A stretch of DNA of 64,000 bases, from contig CAMOWA010000004.1 of assembly GCA_946628005.1 (NCBI GenBank), positions 1 through 64,000 on the forward strand. Direction: 5' to 3'. Shown piece after piece: positions 29,478-38,980 of the stretch; position 1 is the first letter of the stretch, and the number at the start of each line of letters is the position of its first letter. This DNA is from an uncultured Caryophanales bacterium (lineage in GTDB: Bacteria > Bacillota_I > Bacilli_A > RF39 > UBA660). A model generated the notes under the pieces. That model was not told where the DNA came from, ran no database searches, and saw only the letters and a program-made list of their open reading frames with translations. A program made the position numbers and the translations under genes.

Positions 29478-31073
29478 CAATATTATTTTGAGTTTAGGTA
29501 AAAATAATTCTTGACATAGAAAAAGTGAATTTGTGTTTTCCACAGATTCACTTTTTTAACCTAAAAATAAGGAAAAACATTCCAAAATTTAGTAAAATTA
29601 AGTTATCCCAAAAAAATATACTAAACAAAAATAATTGGAGGTTTTTCCTATGAATAATTATACTATGAATGCCTATGAAGTAAAAAGAGATTTATTAAAT
29701 TTTTCTAAAAAAATTTCTGAAGGTGTCAATCAACCAACTACTAAATTTATAATGGATATGCAATTTGGACTAGCGAAAAGTGGTAGTTGTTTAATATCAG
29801 AAATAGCTAGATCATTAAATGAAAATATAAAATTAAACTATACTATTGAAAGGCTATGTGATAATTTATCTAATTTGTATGATGATGAGTCAAATATTAT
29901 TTGGAGTAATTATTTAAAAGAAGTAAAAAGAAATGTTGATTTAGATAATCATATTGTTTTATTTGATGATAGTGATATTAATAAAGAATATAGTAGAAAG
30001 TTAGAGGATTTAGATAGAGTAATAGATGCTTCTAGCCAAGATAAAAGAATAGTTAATGGTTATCATGTATGTGAAGCAACAATACTTACTAGAAATGAGA
30101 AACAACCATTAAGTATCTATAGTCAAATATATTCTTGTAAAAGTAAGAATTTTGAAAGTAAAAATAAATACACAATGGAAAGCATAAATGCAGCAGAAGA
30201 TTTAGTAGGAGACAATTTCATAGGAGTATTTGATAGAGGGTACGATGATAATAAAATAATTGATTATATGACAAAGCATAAATTTGTGATAAGACTAGAT
30301 GACAAAAGGGTTTTATTATTGAAAGGAAAAAGACATAGTGTAGAAGAAATAGCTAAAGGAAGAAAAGGGAAAATAAAGATGAAAGCATTGTTTGATGATA
30401 ATGAAGAAAAAGAATTGATGATATCATATACAAAAACAAAACTTCCATATAATAAAAAAGAGTATACATTAGTAATTGTATATGGTCTTGGAGAAAACCC
30501 TATGAAATTACTAACCAATTTAGAATATGCAGAGAAAGAAGATGTAATCAAGATAGTAAGATTATATTTATCAAGATGGAGAATAGAAGAACATTTTAGA
30601 GGAAAGAAACAAGAATATGATTTTGAGAATATGAGAGTAAGAACTTTAAAATCAATGAATACTCTAAATATGATGCTTACAATACACTTAGGATATATGG
30701 CAATGTTAAGTGATAAAATAGATAAGAAATTATTAGTAATAAAGATAATAGAGGCAAGTAAATCATTAAGAGGAAAAATTATTGTATGGCTTTCACAAAT
30801 GGCAAGAGGAATAAAAGAAATATTAAAATATTGTCATATTGGGATAAAGGAATGGCAAAAGATAGAACATCAAGAGAAAATAAAACAACTACAATTAGTC
30901 CTCTAAATTAAACTAATTTAGTATTCAAAAAAAGAACATAACAATATGTTCTAACTTAGCATGTCAAAATTTTGATTTTAATTTACTTTTCAGTAAAAAA
31001 ATATAAAATTTTGTTTCTACATGAAAAAATAAGTAAAAAAGCAGAAAAAAACCTAAACTCAAAAATATTATTG
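29478..31073 (+). mobile_element. IS4-family insertion sequence
   Basis: Imperfect terminal repeats caatattattttgagtttaggt (29478-29499) and acctaaactcaaaaatattattg (31051-31073) flank the transposase ORF. Confidence 0.8.
29638..30906 (+). CDS. IS4-family DDE transposase (ORF track start 29635; probable ATG at 29650)
   Basis: VLFDDSDINKEY, VFDRGYDDNKI, and YREK-type signature YLSRWRIEEHFRGKKQEYDFENMRVRTL. Confidence 0.9.
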   Translation, partial: EVFPMNNYTMNAYEVKRDLLNFSKKISEGVNQPTTKFIMDMQFGLAKSGSCLISEIARSLNENIKLNYTIERLCDNLSNLYDDESNIIWSNYLKEVKRNVDLDNHIVLFDDSDINKEYSRKLEDLDRVIDASSQDKRIVNGYHVCEATILTRNEKQPLSIYSQIYSCKSKNFESKNKYTMESINAAEDLVGDNFIGVFDRGYDDNKIIDYMTKHKFVIRLDDKRVLLLKGKRHSVEEIAKGRKGKIKMKALFDDNEEKELMISYTKTKLPYNKKEYTLVIVYGLGENPMKLLTNLEYAEKEDVIKIVRLYLSRWRIEEHFRGKKQEYDFENMRVRTLKSMNTLNMMLTIHLGYMAMLSDKIDKKLLVIKIIEASKSLRGKIIVWLSQMARGIKEILKYCHIGIKEWQKIEHQEKIKQLQLVL

Positions 31074-31207
31074 CTTGCAAATAAGGGTTAAATATGTTAT
31101 TATATGTAATCACATAGAAGGGGATTTTATAAAAAGTTTAACTTATACACAGAAGAAATTATTATTTATGTGTGATAACATGAAGATAAATATGGGGGGT
31201 TTTATTA

Positions 31208-32638
31208 ATGAGTAAATTATATAATTATTATGGAATGGAGATTAATCTTTTATGTAAAGCAGTTATGGACTCTAATGAGCAACAAATTGATAAATTACTT
31301 GCAGATGAAAGTTTCGATGAAATAAATGACGGAGTTTCACCACTATATTTTATAGATCATATAGTGAATGGAAAACTTGATAATGCCAAGAGAGATAAAA
31401 CACTTAGAATTTTTAGGAAAATACTAAATAACGAAAGATTTACGAATGTAAATACCATTTTTTATGATGGCAATTATTCATCTACTTTGCTTTGCCACTT
31501 GTTATATCAACGTGATTTTGTGTTTGAAACATGCTGTGTTGAATTAATTAATAGTCCTAAATATCAGCTTATTGATTATCCAGGAAATGGTGGTAACAAT
31601 TCTAGTGATTTAGTTGTTGCAGTTCAAGAAGAAAAGATGCTAGCTGCAAAAGCAATTATGGATCATCCGGATTTTACCAAAATTGATTTTGGTTTTGTTG
31701 GTTCATATTTTTTAAACAAATGTAAAAAACTAAATAATTTTCAATTTTTGATGGACGAAGAAGCCAGACAAGCTCTTCAATTAATTATGGATGAATATGA
31801 ATTAAGAGATTATAATATGTGTTACAATGCAACTGATACAAATATAGCGGAAAGGTTAACAAAAGCAATACAAATTTTGAGCTTATATATTTATATTCCA
31901 AAAATCTACCATTTATCACCTATGTCAGCAGCAAATAAAGTAACTAGAAAAAATAATGATATGATTTTTGAAATAGTTAACCATCCTAAATTTACTGGAG
32001 AAATGTTATCGAGACATATTTGCGACCTTGGCCGCTCATTAACAGATAAAGAGGCTTATGATATATTCCATCAAAACAAAAAACTTGAAGGTTGGACTAC
32101 AGAGTTTTATGGTTATCTTGCTTATTTTTTAATTAATATTGGCAAAGTTGGATTGTTGAAGGTCTTACTTGAAAACGATAATATTTGCCTTAGTGAACAA
32201 TTTTATTCCTTTTACAATTATTATTTAAAAAATGCTATAAAATTTTCTTTAAGTAGGAAGTGTGTTCTTGATTATCGTGGTTATTATGAATTTGAAAGAA
32301 ATGAAATTTGTAGACTTATAGATGAAAAGTATGCTAAGCAATTAGTTAGACAGCAATTAGACTTAAGTAAGTTTGTTGAATTGAAGAAAGAAGATTACTT
32401 AATTTTAAGAGATGGTATGGGTACCTATTATGATTTAGTTTTTAAAAATGGTAATGAACCTTCTGGTCAAGATGAAGTAAATGAAGCCTTAAGAAATACT
32501 TTAATATATGATGAACAAAATAATAAAGTTGGGCCATTCTTTAATCTTTATGATAGAGATATAGTTTGGAAATTATTTTCTGAATATCAATCCTTTGATG
32601 GAATTAGACAAAAGTTATCAAATAATATAAAGAAGTAA
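31208..32638 (+). CDS. Hypothetical, ankyrin-like repeat protein
   Basis: Ank-like helical repeats (LLCKAVMDSNEQQIDKLL, AKAIMDHPDFTKIDF, IFEIVNHPKFTGEML). Confidence 0.55.
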   Translation: MSKLYNYYGMEINLLCKAVMDSNEQQIDKLLADESFDEINDGVSPLYFIDHIVNGKLDNAKRDKTLRIFRKILNNERFTNVNTIFYDGNYSSTLLCHLLYQRDFVFETCCVELINSPKYQLIDYPGNGGNNSSDLVVAVQEEKMLAAKAIMDHPDFTKIDFGFVGSYFLNKCKKLNNFQFLMDEEARQALQLIMDEYELRDYNMCYNATDTNIAERLTKAIQILSLYIYIPKIYHLSPMSAANKVTRKNNDMIFEIVNHPKFTGEMLSRHICDLGRSLTDKEAYDIFHQNKKLEGWTTEFYGYLAYFLINIGKVGLLKVLLENDNICLSEQFYSFYNYYLKNAIKFSLSRKCVLDYRGYYEFERNEICRLIDEKYAKQLVRQQLDLSKFVELKKEDYLILRDGMGTYYDLVFKNGNEPSGQDEVNEALRNTLIYDEQNNKVGPFFNLYDRDIVWKLFSEYQSFDGIRQKLSNNIKK

Positions 32639-32894
32639 TAAAAAGTAAATAATAATTAATTTAATTTTATTAGTACTAAATAATTCGTATATACTACTAG
32701 AATTGTTTTATGGTATAAAAAGAATTTAAAATAGTATTAATAGGACTATCTTGATGGAGATAATCAAAGAAAAAAACAATGAATAATAAAACTAATGATA
32801 GGGTGTTGATTAATTAAGTAAGATTAATCAATACTTTTTTATTTATAAGGAAAGTGCATTCAAATAGACACTTGGTTCATAAACAAATATATTG

Positions 32895-33385
32895 TATATT
32901 GAACTTAGGAGTAAAAGATTTAATAGTAACATCAAGTTGAGAAAAATATGAAAATTAAAAGAAATACAGAAGTTTGAAGAAAGAATAATGAGATTAAAAA
33001 TAATTATTAAGACAAGTAAAGAGTAGTAAAAATTATAATAAAACAAAAATTAAAATAGCAGAACTATATTCAAAATTAAAGAATTTAAGAAAAATAATAT
33101 AATAAAAGTACTAAACAAAATAGTAGAAGAGCATGACATTGTTATTTCTGAAAAGTTAAATATAAAGAAAATGATGCATAATAACTATTTATTAAAGAGC
33201 ATATTAGATGCAAGTTTTAGTAAGATATGCAACATATTAGAGTGGAAAAGTAAAATAAAAGGGAAGTATTATTATCAAATAGATACATATTCTCCAAGTA
33301 GTAAAATATGTTCACATTGTGGAGTAAAAACAGAGATTATAAATAATTTAGATAAAATGAGTATGGTAGCAACTATCACGATTTA
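32895..33385 (+). pseudogene. Decayed IS200/IS605-family TnpB (OrfB)
   Basis: Frame-broken remnants LGVKDLIVTSS*, EEHDIVISEKLNIKKMMHNN, SILDASFSKICNILEWKSKIKGKYYYQIDTYSPSSKICSHCGVKT. Confidence 0.85.
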
Positions 33386-33546
33386 AGCCTATAGAGAAGA
33401 AAGAGTATTTTCTCTATGAAGTAGGAATTTTGGGAGGTAACGTCCAAAGTGAATAGTTTTTTTTAATATTCTTTTTTTGTATCCTTTTAATAAAATGTTA
33501 AAAAGATATTGACTTTATTTTATATTGATATCAACAAAACATAAAA

Positions 33547-33865
33547 AAAAGAAAATGAGAGATTAAATCCTCAAAAATTATTCTTTCCACTTTGTCATCC
33601 TTCTTGGATAAGAAGATTAAATTTTCGTTTAGTTGAGGAAACTCCTGATATTAGAGGTTCATGTGCTTTTAGTTATGGACGCCCTTGTAATTTAGTTATG
33701 ATGAAAAAAATTATTGACTTAAAGAAAAATGATATTGTTATACCAACAATTGAAGAACTTGGAATACATGGCTATAATTTGATAGATGATGCTAATGCAG
33801 TATTTTCTTATATAAATAAATATGCTGAAAATGATTTTGATTTAGAATATATAAAGAAAAAATGA
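33547..33865 (+). pseudogene. 3' fragment of an unidentified gene, no start codon upstream
   Basis: Open frame ...NPQKLFFPLCHPSWIRRLNFRLVEETPDIRGSCAFSYGRPCNLVMMKKIIDLKKNDIVIPTIEELGIHGYNL...; preceded by in-frame TAA; ends at a good terminator. Confidence 0.5.
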
Positions 33866-33885
33866 TATCAAAGATATCATTTTTA
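33857..33885. terminator. Bidirectional terminator
   Basis: aaaatgatatc aaa gatatcatttt. Confidence 0.75.
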
Positions 33886-34485
33886 TTTGTTATAGAATTC
33901 AACGATTAATGATTCATTAATGTCTGCATTTAATTCATTTCTTTCTGGTAGTCTTACATAAGTTGCTTCCATTTTTCCTTCATTATAATTGATAAATTCT
34001 ACACGTTTAGTTACTTTTGCTAATGATTCTGCAACAACTTTTAGGTTTTTGTGATCTTCTTTTAGTGAAATTACATCACCTGGTTTTACACGGAATGATG
34101 GAATATCAACTTTTTTACCATTTACTGTTACATGTCCGTGGTTTACTAATTGTCTAGCTCCACGACGAGTGCTAGCAAATCCGATTCTGTATACTAGATT
34201 ATCTAATCTTGACTCTAATAATCTTAGAAAGTTTGTACCATGAATTCCAGACATTTTTCCTGCTTCTTTAAAAGTCTTTTTGAATTGTCTTTCATTTACT
34301 CCATACATGAAACGAACTTTTTGTTTTTCTTTTAATTGTGTACCATAATCAGAAAGTTTTCCTTTTCTTGCTTGTCCATGTTGTCCTGGACCATATGGAT
34401 GTTTTGCAAGTTCTTTTCCTGTTTCACTAATTGAAAAACCAACTCTTCTAGCTTGTTTATAACTAGGACCTGTATATCTTGACAT
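33883..34485 (-). CDS. rpsD: 30S ribosomal protein S4
   Basis: [65 protein letters not shown]. Confidence 0.98.
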   Translation of the reverse strand: MSRYTGPSYKQARRVGFSISETGKELAKHPYGPGQHGQARKGKLSDYGTQLKEKQKVRFMYGVNERQFKKTFKEAGKMSGIHGTNFLRLLESRLDNLVYRIGFASTRRGARQLVNHGHVTVNGKKVDIPSFRVKPGDVISLKEDHKNLKVVAESLAKVTKRVEFINYNEGKMEATYVRLPERNELNADINESLIVEFYNK

Positions 34486-34634
34486 ATTTTTCTCCTTTCT
34501 TTTTTTACAAAAACTTGAATGATTTAGTCACATCTTAGGGAGTTTTTTTTCACTTAACAGCTATTGCTACTTTTTTTTCAAAAAAACACTTTAAAATGTT
34601 CTAAATCTGCTGTTTCAAGGAATTTGCAGTTTTA

Positions 34635-34663
34635 ATTATATGAAAAAATCCTTATTATGTCAA
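34635..34663 (-). promoter_or_regulatory. Consensus sigma-A promoter for rpsD
   Basis: Reverse strand TTGACA-N17-TATAAT, exact consensus. Confidence 0.85.
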
Positions 34664-34765
34664 TCTTTTCTTCTTTTTTTTTGAAAAATAAAACTTATTT
34701 TGTTTAAATTGTAGAAAAATGTTGTTTATTTGTGTTAAAATAGTTTTGAGAGTAGAGGTGAAGAT

Positions 34766-36478
34766 ATGCAAGGACAATTTCTTATTATTGGTTCAGCATT
34801 TGTAATTGCTATGATTATTGTTATTGTTATACTTCATTTTATTAAAAGAGCGGAAATGAAGTATTATCGTAATAAAGTAAAAAACTTGGAAATACAGAGA
34901 AATATGGTTGCATCTACTCCAGTTTTATTGGAATTATCGAAGGTTGAGCCTATCATAAAAAATGATAAGATGGAAGAAAAATATAATAAATGGCAGCAAA
35001 CTTTTGAAACTATAAAAGGTAAAAGGTTAGCTGTTATTGATGATATGTTAATAGATTTAGATATTTACGTTGAGAAAAGAGACTATAAGTCTTGTGGATA
35101 TCGAATTGCTAAAGCAGAAATAGAAATATACAAAGTTCGTGAAGCTGCTGAACATTTATTGGAAGAGATAAAAGATATTACTTTAAGTGAAGAAAAATAT
35201 CGTTCTATAGTTATTAAATTAAAGTCTAAATATCGTATCTTAAATAAAGAATTTCATGATCATCAAGAGTTATATGATTTTATGCAAGAGTCTGTTGAAT
35301 TGCAACTTGAGAATATAGAAAAGTGTTTTCTTGATTTTGAAAAAGTGATGGAGGCAAATGAATATAACGAAGTTGTTCATATTTGTAAAGCACTAGATAC
35401 AATGATTGATCATATGGAAATTGTTATTAACGAGTTACCTGATGTTTTATTAATGGCAAATCAAGTGATACCTAATCGTATGAGGGAAGTAGAAAATCTT
35501 AATAAAGAAATGATTGATGAAGGATTTGTATTAGATTATTTAAATATTGATTATAATATTTCAGAATCTAAAAAGAATATAGAAAAGATTTTAGATAAAG
35601 TTAGGGTTTTAAATTTAGAAGGATCAATGTTTGATTTAAAAACTATGTTGGAATATTTTGACTCGTTATTTATTGATTTTGAAAAAGAACGTTTATCTAG
35701 AAAAGTATATGAAGAACAGTCTATTGGCTTTGAAAAGAGACTTGAAAAGACAAATCAATTAGTCAGTGAAGTTTATCAGCAATTAGATGATATAAAAAAT
35801 ATGTATGATTTAAGAGATGAAGATATTGATACTATACATGATGTAAATAAAATATTAGTTGTTATAAATGATGATTATAGAAAAATGCTTGCTAAACAAC
35901 AGTCTAAGTCTAGTCCTTATTCAATGCTAAATGAAGAGATTGAGTCTTTATCTAATAGATTAACTTCGATGGAGGAAGATTTTGATGTTGCTTTAAAATC
36001 ATTGGGAAATATGTATGATGATGAGGTTAGAGCACGGGAACAATTGACTGAAATTCAAGATTTCTTAAAAATATGTAAACATGAAATTAGAAATTATAAA
36101 TTACCTGTAATATCAGATCATTATTTTGTTCAGTTAAAAGAAGCTAATGAAGCTATAAATGAAGTTATTAAAGAGTTAAACAAGAAGCCAATTGTAATTA
36201 AAACTTTAAATACTAGGGTTGATACGGCTAGAGATTTAGTATTAAAATTATACAATACTACAATGGATATGTTAAAAAATGCTTTTTTGGCGGAACGTGC
36301 TATTGTTTATTCTAATCGTTATCGTAGTAGGTTTAATGATGTTGATAGAGCTCTTAATGATGCGGAAAAAGCTTTTAATGTTGGAAATTATAAAGAGGCT
36401 TTAGATATTTCCATAAAAGCTTCATCTGCTATTGATGAAAAAATATATAGAAAGTTGATGAGTGTATATGACAAATAA
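34766..36478 (+). CDS. ezrA: Septation ring formation regulator EzrA
   Basis: N-term TM, long coiled coils, length 570 aa, typical EzrA segments (RAEMKYYRNKVKNLE, YRIAKAEIEIYKVREAAEHLLEEI). Confidence 0.88.
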   Translation: MQGQFLIIGSAFVIAMIIVIVILHFIKRAEMKYYRNKVKNLEIQRNMVASTPVLLELSKVEPIIKNDKMEEKYNKWQQTFETIKGKRLAVIDDMLIDLDIYVEKRDYKSCGYRIAKAEIEIYKVREAAEHLLEEIKDITLSEEKYRSIVIKLKSKYRILNKEFHDHQELYDFMQESVELQLENIEKCFLDFEKVMEANEYNEVVHICKALDTMIDHMEIVINELPDVLLMANQVIPNRMREVENLNKEMIDEGFVLDYLNIDYNISESKKNIEKILDKVRVLNLEGSMFDLKTMLEYFDSLFIDFEKERLSRKVYEEQSIGFEKRLEKTNQLVSEVYQQLDDIKNMYDLRDEDIDTIHDVNKILVVINDDYRKMLAKQQSKSSPYSMLNEEIESLSNRLTSMEEDFDVALKSLGNMYDDEVRAREQLTEIQDFLKICKHEIRNYKLPVISDHYFVQLKEANEAINEVIKELNKKPIVIKTLNTRVDTARDLVLKLYNTTMDMLKNAFLAERAIVYSNRYRSRFNDVDRALNDAEKAFNVGNYKEALDISIKASSAIDEKIYRKLMSVYDK

Positions 36479-37076
36479 TAAAGGTTTTGGAAGGTTTGAA
36501 GTATTAACTGTTTTTGTTTTAGTTATTGCTATATTTGCCTTTTTAATGCATTCTGTTTTAGGGGGAGCAACGGGACAAAAGGTCTCTACTATGAAAGATA
36601 GTGCAATTAGTTTTTCTAAGATTGTTACTACTAATATAGCTTCTTTTCATAATACAGAAAATGTTTATTTACAAGAAGCTATTGATGAAGGATTGATGAG
36701 TGAGATAAAGAGCCCTGTTGGACGAGGTAATTGTTCTTCTTCTGAATCTATTGTTCAATTAATTGATGGAACCCCTTATGTAACTTTACTTTGTAATGAT
36801 CTTTTAATTGAAAAAACTAATTTTACTAATAAAAGTGATGTGAATGTTTATAAAGTATCTAAGTGGAAAGAAGAAAATAAAGAGGATTCTGAAAAAAAAG
36901 TTTTATATAACTGTGAAGAAAAAGGCAAATTAGTTTTTCCTGAATATTATGAAGAATTGTATTTTGTTTATGAATTAAATAAAAAGTATAATTCTAATTA
37001 TTATTACTCGAGTGGTGTAAAGGAATGTAAAGTGGTTTCAAAAACTTTTTATCGTACAAAAAAAGAGATTAAATAA
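36462..37076 (+). CDS. Type IV pilin-like / single-TM hypothetical protein
   Basis: N-term NNKGFGRFEVLTVFVLVIAIFAFL: G^F with Glu at +5, then hydrophobic helix. Confidence 0.55.
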   Translation: MYMTNNKGFGRFEVLTVFVLVIAIFAFLMHSVLGGATGQKVSTMKDSAISFSKIVTTNIASFHNTENVYLQEAIDEGLMSEIKSPVGRGNCSSSESIVQLIDGTPYVTLLCNDLLIEKTNFTNKSDVNVYKVSKWKEENKEDSEKKVLYNCEEKGKLVFPEYYEELYFVYELNKKYNSNYYYSSGVKECKVVSKTFYRTKKEIK

Positions 37077-37135
37077 TTTCTTTTTTTATTTGCCTTTTTT
37101 TTTAATATTTGCTAAAATATGCGTGGTGATGTTTT

Positions 37136-38323
37136 ATGGATAAAGTTATCTTAATTAAATATGGAGAGTTATCAACAAAGAAAGCAAATCGGAATTTTTT
37201 TATAAATACATTATACAAAAATATTTGTAATAAATTAAAAGATTATAATGTTCATATTCATAAAGATCGTGCTCGAATGTATATAGAGTTTCAGGAAGAA
37301 GATTTAGATTCTATTAAGTCTATAATAGACAATATTTTTGGGATTCATTCTTATCATATAGCAACAATTGTTTCTTCTGATGATAGTTTAATTCAAAATA
37401 AGCTATTAAATCTTGTATCTAGTTTAAAATTTCATACATTTAAGATAGAGACAAAAAGGAGTAATAAGAGTTTTCCTATTCATAGTCAAGATTATAATCG
37501 TGTGTTAGGGGGACTTCTATTAAAAAATATTTCTGGTATCTCTGTTGATGTTCATCAACCGGATTTGTGGATAAAAGTGGAAATCAGGGATAAAGAAACA
37601 TTTATATATTTTAATAAATTTGATGGATTAGGAGGTTATCCTGTTGGAACTCAACCAGGAGCTTTGTTGATGTTATCTGGTGGTATTGATTCTCCAGTTA
37701 GTGGTTATTTAGCTATGAAACGTGGTATTAAATTAAATTGTGTTTATTTTGAGGCTATGCCACATACAAGTATTGAAGCGCGAAATAAAGTTATAGAACT
37801 TTCTAAGAAATTACTTAATTATACTGATTCTATTCATCTTCATATTGTTAATTTTACTCCAATTCAAGAGAGCATTTATAAAAATTGCAGACATGATTAT
37901 TTAATTACTATTATGAGAAGAATGATGTATAGAATTATGGAAAGACTTTGTATTAAATATAATTGCTTAGCTGTAGTAAATGGCGAAAGTATTGGACAAG
38001 TTGCTTCTCAAACGTTAACTAGTATGAGAGTTATTAACGAAGTTACTAGTATTCCGATTATTCGGCCTCTTGCTTGTTTTGATAAATTAGAGATTATGGA
38101 TATCGCTAGAAAAATTGGTACCTATGATATTAGTATTATTCCATATGAAGATTGTTGTACTGTTTTTGTTCCTCGACATCCAGTTATTAATCCTAGACTT
38201 GATATTTGTTTAACTGAAGAAAAAAAATTTGATTATACAACATTAATTGATGATGTAATCTCTTCTGTTCAAACAATTACTATAAATTCTTCTTCTGAGT
38301 CTGAGTTTAGTGATTTATTATAG
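37136..38323 (+). CDS. thiI: tRNA 4-thiouridine sulfurtransferase
   Basis: KYGELSTKKANRNFF, PGALLMLSGGIDSPVSGYLAMKRG, PHTSIEARNKV. Confidence 0.96.
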   Translation: MDKVILIKYGELSTKKANRNFFINTLYKNICNKLKDYNVHIHKDRARMYIEFQEEDLDSIKSIIDNIFGIHSYHIATIVSSDDSLIQNKLLNLVSSLKFHTFKIETKRSNKSFPIHSQDYNRVLGGLLLKNISGISVDVHQPDLWIKVEIRDKETFIYFNKFDGLGGYPVGTQPGALLMLSGGIDSPVSGYLAMKRGIKLNCVYFEAMPHTSIEARNKVIELSKKLLNYTDSIHLHIVNFTPIQESIYKNCRHDYLITIMRRMMYRIMERLCIKYNCLAVVNGESIGQVASQTLTSMRVINEVTSIPIIRPLACFDKLEIMDIARKIGTYDISIIPYEDCCTVFVPRHPVINPRLDICLTEEKKFDYTTLIDDVISSVQTITINSSSESEFSDLL

Positions 38324-38380
38324 TTTTATGTATGAAAATTTAAAATTGTTCCATCCTATAAATGTATAGGAGGTGATAAA

Positions 38381-38638
38381 ATGGCAAGAACTAAGAAAAA
38401 TCAAAATGCAGCAATGAAAGTAAAAGTTCCTGGCTCAAAAAATAATATTGAAAAAATGAAATATGAGATTGCTAATGAATTTGGAGTAAATTTAGGAGCT
38501 AATGCTACTAGTCGAGATAATGGACTTGTAGGTGGCGAAATAACAAAAAGACTTGTTGAAAAAAGTATGACTAATTCTAGTGCTTCGTCTTCAGGAAGTC
38601 AATCTCGTAAAAAAAGAAGTAAAAAGAAAAGTCAATAA
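38381..38638 (+). CDS. Alpha/beta-type small acid-soluble spore protein with basic C-terminal tail
   Basis: [37 protein letters not shown] matches the SASP core including GPR site. Confidence 0.93.
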   Translation: MARTKKNQNAAMKVKVPGSKNNIEKMKYEIANEFGVNLGANATSRDNGLVGGEITKRLVEKSMTNSSASSSGSQSRKKRSKKKSQ

Positions 38639-38647
38639 ATTGTAAAA

Positions 38648-38678
38648 ATGGTCTATTTAATAGACTGTTTTTTTTATT
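38648..38678 (+). terminator. Rho-independent terminator
   Basis: gtctatttaatagac + T8. Confidence 0.75.
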
Positions 38679-38980
38679 AGGAATTTGCTTTTTGTTAAGT
38701 GAACAAACGTATTATATATTGTATTTAGGAGGTTTGATATTTGTAAATACTTATTATTTTTGTAAGTATACAAATGTTAATTTAAAAAGTTTAATTTATA
38801 AAATACTTGGATATTATTGATTGGTTTAAATAACATTATTTTTTGTACTTTGAATTATTTTGATAAGAATATATTTTATAAGTAATGGGAAAGATATTAT
38901 GATATTATTATAGTTCTTTTTTTCTTGAATTATTTTGTTTTGTTTGATAATATAATGGTGTTATGAAGGAGAGGTATTAT

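Noticed and set aside
38700-38800. Hairpin tttgtaaatactta...taagtatacaaa with AGGAGG in the ackA upstream gap
   Set aside because: Tempting as a riboswitch or tiny ORF, but spacing from AGGAGG to TTG is too short and the hairpin is imperfect and pure AT; no known motif.
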